64,000 bases of DNA. Source: Azospirillum sp. OGB3. Its GTDB lineage: Bacteria; Pseudomonadota; Alphaproteobacteria; Azospirillales; Azospirillaceae. Both the position numbers and the translations under genes were made by a program. The DNA lies in the NCBI RefSeq assembly GCF_014192915.1, contig NZ_JACHYN010000017.1:1-64000 (forward strand), written 5' to 3'. Shown here piece by piece: positions 48,828-58,166 of the stretch (the first letter of the stretch is position 1; each line of letters opens with the position of its first letter). The notes beneath the pieces are model-generated. The model worked only from the letters and a program-made list of their open reading frames with translations. It had not been told where the DNA came from and did no database searches.

Positions 48828-51800
48828 TTGCGAAGCTCAATGGCGACGATGAAGAAGGTGCCGCTTCGGCCGGCGAGTCCGGCGTGGGCGTTGGTGAGGA
48901 TGCTGGTGCCCGCCGGCGGCTGCACGACGCGGACGGAAGCGAAGACGTTGAACGCGTCCTGCTGCACCGAGCAGATGAGCGCCACCGGCTTGCCGGTGGT
49001 GGTGATGGCGCAGGACGCCCCGCCGCTGCCCGATCCCCAGGCCATGTTGCCGGCGGCCAGATCCTCGATGGACCGGCCCTTGATGGTCAGGTTCTTGATG
49101 TGGGCGTCTTCGATCTCGGCGAAGCCGATGTGCGCGTTCTTGATGGCCGCGTGGGCGATCTTGGCCGAGACGATGCTGGCGTCCTGGATGAAGGCGCTGG
49201 ACATGGAGATACGGGCCACGCCGCCCACCGTGCCGATCACGAAGGGATAATCGGCGCTCTTGCCCGGCTGGCCGACGATGAAGCGGTCGGCCTTCACTAC
49301 GAACTCCGACACGATACCTTCGGTGGTCGGGAAGCTGGCCAACCCGAAACCGCTCACCCAACCGTTGACATCGACCTTCACCACGTACTGCGCCGACAAC
49401 CCGTTGAGCGTGCCCGCCTGCGCCTGGATGGATGCGCTGTTGCCGTCGACCGTCGTGTTGAGCGTCGTCACTCTCTGCGACAGCGCATCGTCCTTCGTCG
49501 CCCGCGTGGTGATTTCCTCGCTCAGCGAGGCCGTCACGCCGGCCACCTTGACGGCCACGGTGTCGAGCGACTTGGCCAGGGCGCCGACCGCGCTGACCCG
49601 CTCCTCCTTTTCGCTGGCGATCGCCGAGGTGTTGTCCCCCACCGTGCTGGTCAGCGTCTCCACCTGCCCGGTCAGGGCCTCCAGCCCCGACGCGGAGGCG
49701 GTGATGCGCTGTTCATAGGCGGCCAACGTCCGATCGTAGGCGGCGACGATGGTGTCCGTGCGGCTGGCCTGCGCGGTAAGGGCGTCGCCGTGCGCGGTCA
49801 ACGTCTCCTGGATGCCGGCGAGGCTGGTGTCGTAGCTCGTCACGATGCCATCGATGCGCGTCGCCGTGGCGCCGTCGGCCGCGCTCAGCGCGGTCAGCGA
49901 CTCGGTGACGCGGGCGAAGGAGGCGTCGTACTGCGCCACCACCTCGGTGACCTGTTCGGCGAGGGCTTGGCGGTCGGTGACCTCCTGCGTGATCCGTGTG
50001 GTGACCTCCGCCACGTCGGCCTCGCGCCGCCCCACCTCGGCACGGATGCGATCATAGCCGGCCTGGATGCGCGCGGTGGCCTGCGCCACCACCTCCGCCA
50101 CCGTCTCGACGCCCTGGATCTTCTCGGCCAGCAAGGGCACCAGGTGCGACTCCGCGATCATGCGGTCGACCATGTCCTGGTGCGACAGTTGCGCGGTGGT
50201 GCCGGCGGTGCCGATGGCGGCGTTGAAGTCGCCGGCGTTGCCGCTGCGGTCGATGGCGCGGACCCAGTAATAGCGGGTGACCAGCCCGCCCAGGCCGTGC
50301 CGCACGAAGTCGGTGCCGCGCACCTTGGCGATCGGCGCGGCGTCCTCCAACCGCGGCGTGGCCGACTCCCACACCTCGATCAGGTCCAGATCCCGGTCGG
50401 CCGGCAGGCGCCAGGTGAGGGCGATGCAGCGGATGCCGCCGATCGCCGCCAAGCCCGTGGGCGGCCCCGGCGGCTCGCTGTCGCCGGCGGCGTCGGCGGG
50501 GGAGGCGTAGGCCCAGGCGGAGCGCATCCCCAGGGACGAGACCGCCCGCACCCGCACCTGGTAGTTCACGCCCGGATCGACGGGGGCGATGACGTGCCGG
50601 CGGTCGGATGCCCTGGCACTGGACCACGCCGCGGCGCCGGCCGGGCGCCACTGCACCTCCCACTCCCCCACGAAGGCGTCCGCCGCCACCGTCCACGCGA
50701 CCTCCAGCGCCGGCACGCTGGTCCCGTCCGGCTGGATCGTCGCGCTGGGCGTCACCGTCACCGAAAGCGGCGCGGTCGGCACCAGGCCGGGGAGGCTGCT
50801 GTTGGGCGCCGGGTCGACGGTCCATTCCTCATCGGCCAGCCAATCGAAGACGCTGGCGTCGGTCTCGCGCAGCACCAAGTCGACGCCGATCACCGGCACG
50901 CCGTCCGCTCCGGCCCGCGCCGCCAGGGTCCATTCCACCACCTCGAAGGGTTTGGCCGCCCAGCCCATGCGCGTGTTGGAAACGCGGATCACGTCGCCGG
51001 CTTGGCAGCGCATGGCGGCCAGGGTCGCCGGCACCGCGACGGTGAGCGGCTGGCGGGCGCGCAACAGCTCGATCTTGGCGAGGCGTTGCGCGGCGCTGCC
51101 GCTGATCGTGTAGGGCAGCGGGTGATCGCGCCACACGCGCTCCCCGCCCATCTCGGCCATGGCGGCGTCGCTGGCCACCGCCGGGTAATCGGAGGGTTGC
51201 CAATGGTTGTCCGGCGAGACGTACACGCCCTTGACGCCGTTGAACGCCTCACGCCGGGACACCCGCGTGGCGATCCGGATCGGGCCGGTGATGTCGCCTT
51301 CCGCCAGGGACCTGCCGGGCGTCTGCCAGGCGCCCGCCAGGAGGCGCCATTTCCCACCAGCGTAGACCAGCCGGCCGCCGCAAGCCGTCAGCAACTCCTG
51401 AAGGATCTGTTGGGGCGGGCGGGCGGTGTCGATCAGCCCGTCCACCGTGTAGCGCGGCTCCGCGCTGCCGTCCGCCCGCAACACCCCCTCATCGCTCACG
51501 TTGGCCGCGGCGGCGAAGAAGGAATCGTCGATTTCGTCGGCGCCGACGCCAAGCCCCAGCGGATGGCGCAGGTACCAGCGGATGGCCAAGGCGGCGTTGC
51601 GGCTGTAGCCGGTGGCCCCGGTGCGCGGGTCGGTCAGCTCGTCCGCCCCTTCGACATCGCAGGAGATGGAGGGCAGGCCGCCGGGCCAGGCCTGATCGCT
51701 CCACTTCAGCCGCACGTAAAGGTAGGCGATGCCGCGCAGGCGGTGCTCCGCCGTCCATTTCCCGTCGCTTTCCGCCGTCAGGTCGGCGTCGGCGGCCTGA

Positions 51801-52234
51801 TCGGCGGTCCCCAGGTGGCGGTTCACCCTCACCAGCCCGACGAAGCGGGCGTCGGTTTCGGGCACGTCATCGAAATAGACGGTGCCGATGCTGCGGAGCC
51901 GGTTGCTGGCCAGGGCGATGACCAGATGCAGATACTCGTTGCCGTTGGAGCTGTGGACGAAGACCAGCGGCCCGGAGACCCGCGCCCGGCCGACGATCAG
52001 CCGGCGGGCCACCACCGGTTGGCGGATCATCAGCGTGCGGTCCTCGCGCAGCGTGGCGGTGGGCGCCTTGGCCTTCGGGGACAGGGCCTGGCTGGCCAGC
52101 CCCAGCACCATCGAGGCGCCGAAGTTGACGGCGAAGGTGGTGAGGATGGAGCCGGCGATCAGCGTTCCGGCGACGGCCGCCGACGCGGTGCCGACCGCGG
52201 CGGCCACGGCGGCTCCAGCGGCAACGACGGGCAT
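48824..52234 (-). CDS. Central tail-tip protein, lambda J-like
   Basis: The 1,136-residue protein starts at ATG 52234, with a hydrophobic Ala-rich N-terminus (about 1-55). The J-like core includes RRLIVGRARVSGPLVFVHSSNGNEYLHLVIALA and WYLRHPLGLGVGADEIDDSFFAAAANV. Fibronectin-like segments (about 600-770) are followed by a long coiled coil (about 830-1010: VTTRITQEVTDRQALAEQVTEVVAQYDASFARVTESL) and a DUF1983-type C-terminus (YVVKVDVNGWVSGFGLAS). It forms the tip of the non-contractile tail. Starts further upstream are shadows; this ATG overlaps the previous gene's stop. Confidence 0.9.
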   Translation of the reverse strand: MPVVAAGAAVAAAVGTASAAVAGTLIAGSILTTFAVNFGASMVLGLASQALSPKAKAPTATLREDRTLMIRQPVVARRLIVGRARVSGPLVFVHSSNGNEYLHLVIALASNRLRSIGTVYFDDVPETDARFVGLVRVNRHLGTADQAADADLTAESDGKWTAEHRLRGIAYLYVRLKWSDQAWPGGLPSISCDVEGADELTDPRTGATGYSRNAALAIRWYLRHPLGLGVGADEIDDSFFAAAANVSDEGVLRADGSAEPRYTVDGLIDTARPPQQILQELLTACGGRLVYAGGKWRLLAGAWQTPGRSLAEGDITGPIRIATRVSRREAFNGVKGVYVSPDNHWQPSDYPAVASDAAMAEMGGERVWRDHPLPYTISGSAAQRLAKIELLRARQPLTVAVPATLAAMRCQAGDVIRVSNTRMGWAAKPFEVVEWTLAARAGADGVPVIGVDLVLRETDASVFDWLADEEWTVDPAPNSSLPGLVPTAPLSVTVTPSATIQPDGTSVPALEVAWTVAADAFVGEWEVQWRPAGAAAWSSARASDRRHVIAPVDPGVNYQVRVRAVSSLGMRSAWAYASPADAAGDSEPPGPPTGLAAIGGIRCIALTWRLPADRDLDLIEVWESATPRLEDAAPIAKVRGTDFVRHGLGGLVTRYYWVRAIDRSGNAGDFNAAIGTAGTTAQLSHQDMVDRMIAESHLVPLLAEKIQGVETVAEVVAQATARIQAGYDRIRAEVGRREADVAEVTTRITQEVTDRQALAEQVTEVVAQYDASFARVTESLTALSAADGATATRIDGIVTSYDTSLAGIQETLTAHGDALTAQASRTDTIVAAYDRTLAAYEQRITASASGLEALTGQVETLTSTVGDNTSAIASEKEERVSAVGALAKSLDTVAVKVAGVTASLSEEITTRATKDDALSQRVTTLNTTVDGNSASIQAQAGTLNGLSAQYVVKVDVNGWVSGFGLASFPTTEGIVSEFVVKADRFIVGQPGKSADYPFVIGTVGGVARISMSSAFIQDASIVSAKIAHAAIKNAHIGFAEIEDAHIKNLTIKGRSIEDLAAGNMAWGSGSGGASCAITTTGKPVALICSVQQDAFNVFASVRVVQPPAGTSILTNAHAGLAGRSGTFFIVAIELRK

Positions 52235-52650
52235 CAGCCGATCCTCCAGGCATGGCGCGCCCGCGCCAGGGGGAGCGAGACCAAGCCGGCTTCTCCGGGA
52301 CAGGCCACCGCCCGGCCGGTCAGGTCCACCACGCCGCAGGCCAGGCGACCGCCCGGCCCATCCTCGATCAGCACGATGTCGCCGCGCTGGGCGAGCAAAG
52401 GCGCGATCGGCGCGCCCAGCAGCGCGGTGCAGCCATTGGCCAAGCCACCCAGCGGCTTCAGCAGCCGGGCAGCACCACGAGCGGAGCGGTAGCGGCCCCG
52501 GAACGGCGCCAGCGGGTCCGTGCCGGTCAGGACCTGCACGGCGTCGGCGGCGAGGATGCAGCAATCCCAGCGCCCCCACGAAAAAGGCCGCCCGCGGGCG
52601 GCCTCCAGGAAGGTGTGCAGCCGGCTGGGCCAATCTTCGAAGCGGGTCAT
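52234..52650 (-). CDS. NlpC/P60-like tail-tip peptidase (DUF6950-like)
   Basis: This 138-residue protein has a catalytic cysteine pattern FSWGRWDCCILAADAVQVL (Cys at about 31-32), a cysteine-peptidase N-terminal helix, and ACGVVDLTGRAVACPG with a possible His near the C-terminus (ARARHAWRIG). Small peptidases in this slot, before J, cut peptidoglycan at injection. ATG 52650 overlaps the stop of the previous gene. The assignment to DUF6950 is from memory; catalysis is unproven. Confidence 0.65.
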   Translation of the reverse strand: MTRFEDWPSRLHTFLEAARGRPFSWGRWDCCILAADAVQVLTGTDPLAPFRGRYRSARGAARLLKPLGGLANGCTALLGAPIAPLLAQRGDIVLIEDGPGGRLACGVVDLTGRAVACPGEAGLVSLPLARARHAWRIG

Positions 52651-53207
52651 CAGCGCCCCCACTTGATGCTCTGGTTCTGGATCGCCGGCACGTATTCCAG
52701 CCCGCGGTCGCCGGGGTATTCCGTTTGCTGATCCTCATGCTCGTAGCGGCGCTCGCGCGTCCGCTCCAGGTCGATCAGCCGGCTCTCCACGGCCACCTCG
52801 ATGGTGGCGGTGTCGCCGCCCTCGGTGATCTCCATCACGTCGCAGCGCCCGCCGAACACCTCGTAGGGGTCGCCGATGACGACGCCGGTGTCGACATCGA
52901 GGGCGCCGAACAGCAGGCGCACCGGCCGGCCCTGGTAGGGTTCGCGCAGGGCCAGCCCCACCATGTCGGAGGGGATGCCGGACAGGGCGAAGGTGGCGCC
53001 GGTCGCGCGCAACTCCTGAGTCTCGGCGATCGTGGACACGCTCAGCAGATGGCCGGTGCCGTACCAGGTCAGCCCGGCCCAGCTCAACTCGCCATAGCCG
53101 GACCACAGGCGCACGGGGCCGCTGTCGAACAGAGCCTCGGCGAGCATGATGGGGGCGATGACTGGCGCCGTGACGGCGGCGGCCATGCCGGCGGTCAGGT
53201 CGCGCAT
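52650..53207 (-). CDS. Phage tail-tip hub-like protein
   Basis: This 185-residue protein starts at ATG 53207. Residues about 10-30 are hydrophobic, followed by beta-rich blocks (VRLWSGYGELSWAGLTWYGTGHLLSVST, LREPYQGRPVRLLFGALD) and the C-terminal TIEVAVESRLIDLERTRERRYEHEDQQ. The last block is shared with proteins that cap the tail tip and carry a receptor or hub domain. It is encoded between the distal-tail-like and peptidase genes. The precise role is unproven. Confidence 0.65.
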   Translation of the reverse strand: MRDLTAGMAAAVTAPVIAPIMLAEALFDSGPVRLWSGYGELSWAGLTWYGTGHLLSVSTIAETQELRATGATFALSGIPSDMVGLALREPYQGRPVRLLFGALDVDTGVVIGDPYEVFGGRCDVMEITEGGDTATIEVAVESRLIDLERTRERRYEHEDQQTEYPGDRGLEYVPAIQNQSIKWGR

Positions 53208-53209
53208 GG

Positions 53210-53815
53210 TTACAGCGCCTCGATGCAGGAGAAGGAAAACCCGTAGACCCCGGCGGCGTCGGCGTCCCATCCCGCGTCGTTGGAGGCCAGCCGGAACAGG
53301 CCGCGGGCATCGCGGGTGATGACGCCGCCGCCGTGGGGCGGCGCACCGCGCAGGGGCGGCTCGATGGTGAGTGCCGCCACGCCGCTGCCGTCGCTGGCCG
53401 CGTCGGCCACCACCATGTGCAGGCGGTTGCCGGGCAGCTCGATGTAATCCCCGGCGCGCAGGATGCCGGCGATCCACGGTGCCCAGCCGGCGGTGACCAG
53501 CGTGTTGCCCTTCTGCCCGGCCGCGTTGACGTAGGGCGCCCCGGCCGCAACGCCCCGCGGGACGCGGGCGTCCGGATCACCCATCAGGAAGGTGCCGCGC
53601 CGGCCGCGCAAGCCCAGGAGAAAGCCCTGCCACGCCCCGGCCTTGTCGCGCTTCATCGGCGGCAGGGAGATGTCGGCCTCCCACCACGCGCCCTGGTGTT
53701 CCTGGACCTGCTGCTGCCCGGTGAAGGGCGAGGTCGCCACCGCCACCACCCGGCGCAGCCGGAAGGCGGAGCGCGACGGGGCCGGCGTAAGGGGAGGAAT
53801 CAGCGGATAGGTCAT
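53210..53815 (-). CDS. Phage distal tail-like protein
   Basis: This 201-residue protein starts at ATG 53815. It contains FRLRRVVAVATSPFTGQQQVQEHQGAWWEADISLPPM, then FLMGDPDARVPRG and a beta-rich C-terminus ending in GVYGFSFSCIEAL, a pattern common in phage tail proteins following the tape measure. It overlaps the tape-measure stop by four bases. It is probably the distal tail protein that connects tube and tip; the family name was not confirmed. Confidence 0.7.
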   Translation of the reverse strand: MTYPLIPPLTPAPSRSAFRLRRVVAVATSPFTGQQQVQEHQGAWWEADISLPPMKRDKAGAWQGFLLGLRGRRGTFLMGDPDARVPRGVAAGAPYVNAAGQKGNTLVTAGWAPWIAGILRAGDYIELPGNRLHMVVADAASDGSGVAALTIEPPLRGAPPHGGGVITRDARGLFRLASNDAGWDADAAGVYGFSFSCIEAL

Positions 53816-56760
53816 CGGCGCACCCCGCGTTGCATGCGGTCTTCGACCGCGGCCACCGTGGCCGCCTTGAGCTGGGGCAGCATGTTGAGGACTTCGGCGC
53901 GGGCGGCGGCGTTGACCCCGACGCCGAAATGCATGGTCTGCTGCACGACCACCGTTTGCCCACCGCCCCCGGACGGCGTGGCGCCGCCGCGCAGCTCGGG
54001 CACCCGCGGCAGGATCACGCCGGGCACCTTGGGCACGAACAGCTCCGGCCGCTTCTCGCCGACGATGTAGGCCTCGTTGGGGTTGACCGGGCCGCCGGCC
54101 GCCCGGAACTGCGGCCCGTTGCCGACGCCGCCGAAGGTGCCGCCGGCGCCGGCCAGGTTGCCCGCGCCGTGCGTGCTGGCGGCGGAGCCGCCGAACAGGC
54201 TTCCCAAAAAGCCGGCGGCGGTGGTCAGGGTCGGCGCGGCGGAGCCGAGGAGCGCGTTCTTCAGCGGGTTGACGGCCGACAGCTTCACGAACTCCTGCAT
54301 CAGCTCGCTGACCACGGCTTTCCCGATGTTGCGCAGGGAGGCGAAGGCGTCCTCGCCATTCATGGCCATCTCCGTCATGGCGGAGCCGATGCGGTCGAAG
54401 GCCTGTTCGCCGAAGTCGCCCAACTCCTGGAAAAGCGCCTCTTGCTGGGCGAGGGCCTCGTTCGCCTTGTCCAGTTCGGCGAGCTTGGCCAGATAGGCCT
54501 CGTAGGCTTGCCGGTAGCGGATCGTGCCGGCCTCGCCCTCGCGCAGCGCCAGGCTGTGGGCCTGCTGTGCCCGCACCGCTTCGGCCAGCACGCGCGGCCC
54601 CTTGCCCACGGTGTCGATGAGGGCGAGCTGGGCGGCGATCTGGCGGTCGAGGTCGGCGGTCTGCTCCGCCCGGATGCCGCGCAGCGTGGCCGCTTCCTCA
54701 CGCTCGCGCGCGGCGCGGGTCGCCGGCCCCAGGCCGGTGGGCGCCGCGGCGGCGACGTCGTTTTCGATCTGCGCCCGGCGCTCCGCCGCCTCGCCCTTCC
54801 CGGCGGCCTTGGCCAGCCGCTCGGCGGCCTCGGCCTGGAGGGTGAGCTGGCGCACCGCGTCGCCGGTCGCCGCCGTCTGCTGCGCCGTCACCGCGACGGT
54901 GGCGGCGCGGATCTTGGCGTCCTTCTCCGACGCCGTGAGGGAGGCGTCGAGAAGATCGATGCGGGCCTGCTCCTGCGCAAGGTAGCGGCTGCGTTCCCGC
55001 TCCCCCATGCCGGCGGCCTTGGCCTGCGCCTCGCCCAGCTTCTGCGCCTTCAGGGTCTCGACGCTGACTCCGGCGCGCTGCGCCTCCTCCAGCCCGGCCA
55101 GGCGGTTGCGCGCCCGCTCCAACCCCGCCGACACCTGACCGGGATTGGCCACCTCCGGGTTGCCGACGCCACGCTCCAGGTCGGAGATCCGCTGTTGCAT
55201 CTCGGCGATGTCGCCGTGCAGCGGGTCGAGGGAGCGCGCGGCGTCGCCGGCCACCCGGCTGCCGGCGACGCGGCCCTGATGGTCGGCGACGAGGGCCGCC
55301 TGTTCGCGCGCCCGCGCCCGTTCGGCGGTGCGCCGGGCCAGCTCCGCATCAACGTTCGCCAAATCGTCGGACGGCCCGCGTCCCATGCCGGGTGCGGCAT
55401 AGCGGGAGTCGATCGGCACGGCGTCGGCCCCGGCCTGGCCGCCGGTCTCCGCGTCCACCCGGTCCGCATCGAGCTTGCGGGCGGCCAACAGGTCCCGGCG
55501 TTTCGCCTCCAAGCGCGCGATGGCTTGGTCGTTGGTCTCCGGCGCAGTGGCCCGGCCGGCGGCGTCGAAGGCATTGGAGATGGCGCGGGCCACGCGCTCC
55601 CAGGCCTGCGCCAGCGAGGACAGCCCGTCGCGGGCCAGGCTCCCGACCCGCGCGTTGAGGGCGTCCATCAGCAGTTTTTGCGCTTCGGTCGCCCGCCCCT
55701 GACGGGCCAGCGTCCGGATGTGCTCAAGCTGCTTGTCGGACAGCAGGTTGAAGGCCTTGGCCAGCTCCTCGGCGCCGCGCACCGGATCGCTGAACAGCTT
55801 GGCCAGATCCGCCGTGGCCTCGGCGGTGTCCTTCCCGGTGGCCACCGCGTAGCCGCGCGACAGGGTGATGAGGCCCTCCATCACCTCGGTGCCGATCTTG
55901 CCGGTGCGGAGATAGGCGGCCTCCTGCTCACGCGCCGCCCGCACGGAGATCCCGCCGGCGTCGGCGGCCCGCCGCGCGATCCGTTCGAGCTGGTCACCGG
56001 TCAGGCCGATGGTGCCGCCCATCACCTGGTTGGCCACCGTCACGGCGCGCATCGACGATTGATAGGATTGGTTGGCCACCACCAGGGCGCCGACCGCGAC
56101 GGCGACGCCGGCGATGGCCGCGGTCATGGCGGTGATGCTGAAACTGAAGGCTTGGGCGACCTGCGGTCCCTGCTGAAGGGCAATTTGCAGCGGTGACATG
56201 CCGGACCCCAGCGAGGCCACCACGTCACTGGCCGTGTACTTCAGCGTCTGCATCTGCATGGTGGAGAGTCCGGAGGCCTTCGCCGCCCCGGTGGCCGCCC
56301 GCTCCATGCCGCGCAGGGAGGCGATGCCGGCGTCGTAGCTGCCCTTGGCCCGCTTCACCGCGTCGGCGTGTTCGGCCTGGCTGATCGCCCCCACCTTCAG
56401 CGCACGGTCGGCTTCCGCCACCGCCGCGGTGTAGGTCTGTTCCAGCTTGGCTGCCGGCACCAGCTTGGCCCGCATGTCATCCAGGGCGCGGCCATACGCC
56501 TCGATGTCGGCCGCCCGGTCGCGGGTGGGGCCGCGGGTCACGCCGGTGAGGGCGTTGACGCGCTCCTGCGCCTTGGCGATGCCGGCGTAGGCGTTGGTGA
56601 CGCCGGCGGCCATCTGCCGCGCGGCCTGTTCGGCGCGGGCGGCGGACCGCTCGATGCCGCCGGCCGTCTGCCCGACCGCCTTGTCCGCCCGCGCCAGCTC
56701 CGACCGCAACAGGGCGGTGGAGGCCTCGATCCGGACGAGAAGGGATGCGACCTCAGTCAT
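53812..56760 (-). CDS. Tail tape-measure protein
   Basis: The 982-residue protein sets tail length. It begins MTEVASLLVRIEASTALLRSELARADKAVGQT, has long heptad-rich coiled-coil runs and two hydrophobic segments (about 190-230, FSFSITAMTAAIAGVAVAVGALVVANQSYQ). A C-terminal tail-assembly part includes GNLAGAGGTFGGVGNGPQFRAAGGPVNPNEAYIVGEKRPELF and the common GGQTVVVQQTMHF ending. Using about 1.5 angstrom per residue (general rule for tape measures) the tail would be about 150 nm. Its length is normal for siphoviruses. Confidence 0.92.
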   Translation of the reverse strand: MTEVASLLVRIEASTALLRSELARADKAVGQTAGGIERSAARAEQAARQMAAGVTNAYAGIAKAQERVNALTGVTRGPTRDRAADIEAYGRALDDMRAKLVPAAKLEQTYTAAVAEADRALKVGAISQAEHADAVKRAKGSYDAGIASLRGMERAATGAAKASGLSTMQMQTLKYTASDVVASLGSGMSPLQIALQQGPQVAQAFSFSITAMTAAIAGVAVAVGALVVANQSYQSSMRAVTVANQVMGGTIGLTGDQLERIARRAADAGGISVRAAREQEAAYLRTGKIGTEVMEGLITLSRGYAVATGKDTAEATADLAKLFSDPVRGAEELAKAFNLLSDKQLEHIRTLARQGRATEAQKLLMDALNARVGSLARDGLSSLAQAWERVARAISNAFDAAGRATAPETNDQAIARLEAKRRDLLAARKLDADRVDAETGGQAGADAVPIDSRYAAPGMGRGPSDDLANVDAELARRTAERARAREQAALVADHQGRVAGSRVAGDAARSLDPLHGDIAEMQQRISDLERGVGNPEVANPGQVSAGLERARNRLAGLEEAQRAGVSVETLKAQKLGEAQAKAAGMGERERSRYLAQEQARIDLLDASLTASEKDAKIRAATVAVTAQQTAATGDAVRQLTLQAEAAERLAKAAGKGEAAERRAQIENDVAAAAPTGLGPATRAAREREEAATLRGIRAEQTADLDRQIAAQLALIDTVGKGPRVLAEAVRAQQAHSLALREGEAGTIRYRQAYEAYLAKLAELDKANEALAQQEALFQELGDFGEQAFDRIGSAMTEMAMNGEDAFASLRNIGKAVVSELMQEFVKLSAVNPLKNALLGSAAPTLTTAAGFLGSLFGGSAASTHGAGNLAGAGGTFGGVGNGPQFRAAGGPVNPNEAYIVGEKRPELFVPKVPGVILPRVPELRGGATPSGGGGQTVVVQQTMHFGVGVNAAARAEVLNMLPQLKAATVAAVEDRMQRGVRR

Positions 56761-56769
56761 CGGCCACCT

Positions 56770-56952
56770 TTAGGCAACTCCGGCCCGTTCCAGCGCGACG
56801 CGGAAGTCGGCGAAGCGCTCGCGCCGTTCTTCGGCGAGGGCGTCCTTGTCGCCCTGCGCCAAGGCCCAGCCGTCCAGCGCGGTGAACAGCTCGTGCGGCG
56901 TGGCGGCCCAGAACTCGGCGGGCCGCCAGCCGATGGCGCAGGCGTGTTTCAT
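56770..56952 (-). CDS. Phage tail assembly chaperone (GTA-like, small)
   Basis: This 60-residue protein starts at ATG 56952, overlapping the TGA of the preceding gene (TGATG). The sequence MKHACAIGWRPAEFWAATPHELFTALDGWAL matches the short GTA/phage protein that sits just before the tape measure (rcc01693-like in Rhodobacter). It is the second half of the G/GT-type chaperone pair, made here by reinitiation rather than frameshifting. Confidence 0.75.
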   Translation of the reverse strand: MKHACAIGWRPAEFWAATPHELFTALDGWALAQGDKDALAEERRERFADFRVALERAGVA

Positions 56953-57326
56953 CAGGCGGCGGAAGGGGATTCCCCGGTCACCGCCGCCCCGGCTTCCCCC
57001 GGTTCGGGGTCCTTGCCGCCGGTCAGCGCGTGCTTCAGCAGCTTGGCCACCACCGGAATCACTTCGACCTGGCCGTCGGCGACGATCAGCCGGCCGGCGT
57101 CGGCGTCGGTCATCGTGGCGCCGCCGGCGCGGGCCGCGGCGCCGACGATGGCGGCCAGCTCGGCGACGCGGAACGCCGAGGCCCCGAGGCGCATCAGGAT
57201 CTCGGTGGTGCCGCGGCCCAGCCGCTCCTCCCACTCGACAATGGCCTCGTAGGACGGGCGCAGCGCGACGGAGGTTCCGCCCAGCACCAGGGCGACCTCG
57301 CCGCGGTGGGGATTGGCGTTGCTCAT
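56952..57326 (-). CDS. GTA-family tail assembly protein
   Basis: This 124-residue protein starts at ATG 57326 (MSNANPHRGEVALVLGGTSVALRPSYEAIVEWEERLGRG). Its motif IVEWEERLGRGTTEILMRLGASAFRVAELAAIVGAAARAGG matches the gene-transfer-agent tail-assembly family (rcc01692-like). It is encoded between the tail tube and the small chaperone, with which it shares a stop/start overlap. The chaperone role is inferred from position. Confidence 0.8.
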   Translation of the reverse strand: MSNANPHRGEVALVLGGTSVALRPSYEAIVEWEERLGRGTTEILMRLGASAFRVAELAAIVGAAARAGGATMTDADAGRLIVADGQVEVIPVVAKLLKHALTGGKDPEPGEAGAAVTGESPSAA

Positions 57327-57334
57327 GGTGTGCC

Positions 57335-57748
57335 TCACGGGATCGCGGCGAGGGCGCCCGCCGGCGTCAGGGTGATGGAGTAGGTGACGGCGTCTTCGGC
57401 CGGCGCGCTCACGTTGAACTGCGTGACGTAGAAGTCGCCGCCGTAGCCGTTGCCGGCGGCGTCGAAGACGATCTGGCAGGCGTGGGCGCTGCGCGTCCGC
57501 CACGCCGCTTCCAGCGCGTCAAGGTGGGTGCGGCTGGTGCGCAGCTTGCCGGAACACGAGACCTGGCCGCTGATCGTGGTCGGCATGCCGGTCTGCCAGC
57601 CGCCGTTGTCCTTGGCCGTGGTGTTGGCGACGTTGGTGGAGCCGTCGAAGCTGGTGTCGGTCTGGCCTTCCAACGTGGTGTAGGAGGCGGGCGCGGAAGC
57701 CGTGTTGCCCACCTTCAGCAGGCATTCGGTGCCGGGGATATCAGCCAT
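57335..57748 (-). CDS. Major tail tube protein (TP901-1-like)
   Basis: This 137-residue protein has CLLKVGNTASAPASYTTLEGQTDTSFDGSTNVANTTAKDNGGWQTGMPTT, the typical N-terminus of TP901-1/SPP1-type tube proteins. The C-terminus (CQIVFDAAGNGYGGDFYVTQFNVSAPAEDAVTYSITLTPAG) is beta-rich. It polymerises into the tube around the tape measure. It is eight bases upstream of the GTA-like gene. Confidence 0.88.
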   Translation of the reverse strand: MADIPGTECLLKVGNTASAPASYTTLEGQTDTSFDGSTNVANTTAKDNGGWQTGMPTTISGQVSCSGKLRTSRTHLDALEAAWRTRSAHACQIVFDAAGNGYGGDFYVTQFNVSAPAEDAVTYSITLTPAGALAAIP

Positions 57749-57776
57749 AGCGTCCTCGAGGAAAAGGGGTGGTGGA

Positions 57777-58166
57777 TCAGTCGGGGTTGGTCAGGGCGGC
57801 GAAGCGGATCACGCCGTGGCGGGTCTGTTCGTCCACGTCGGCGAAGTCGGAAGCGAAATCGAAGCGCAGGCGCACCAGGGCGTGACCGGACAGGACCAGG
57901 GGGCGGCCGTGCAGTGCGGCCTTGATCTGGCCGAGCAGCTCCTTCGTCTCGCGCCGCCCGGCGTATTGGGACCAGACATGCAGGGTCAGGCTGTGGTCCT
58001 CGCCGTCGTCGGTCTTGCTGCCGGCCAGCGCGATGGTGCTGTCGCCGATCGCCACGTAGGGCATGGCGGCGCCCTGCGGCACGTCGTCGTAGACGGGCGC
58101 GGCCAGCACGCCGGGCACGGACAACGCGTCGTACACGGCCTTTTGCAGCTCCCATCCGGCGCTCAT
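57777..58166 (-). CDS. DUF3168 tail completion protein
   Basis: This 129-residue protein has the DUF3168 pattern: LQKAVYDALSVPGVLAAPVYDDVPQGAAMPYVAIGDST..AGSKTDDGEDHSLTLHVWSQYAGRRETKELLGQIKAAL. DUF3168 proteins cap the tail and join it to the head. It overlaps the following HK97 gp10-like gene by four bases. Confidence 0.9.
   Translation of the reverse strand: MSAGWELQKAVYDALSVPGVLAAPVYDDVPQGAAMPYVAIGDSTIALAGSKTDDGEDHSLTLHVWSQYAGRRETKELLGQIKAALHGRPLVLSGHALVRLRFDFASDFADVDEQTRHGVIRFAALTNPD

Noticed and set aside
56952-57326. Programmed frameshift between the two tail chaperones, as in lambda G/GT
   Set aside because: The two genes have a stop-start overlap (TGATG) and separate starts; no slippery heptamer was seen.
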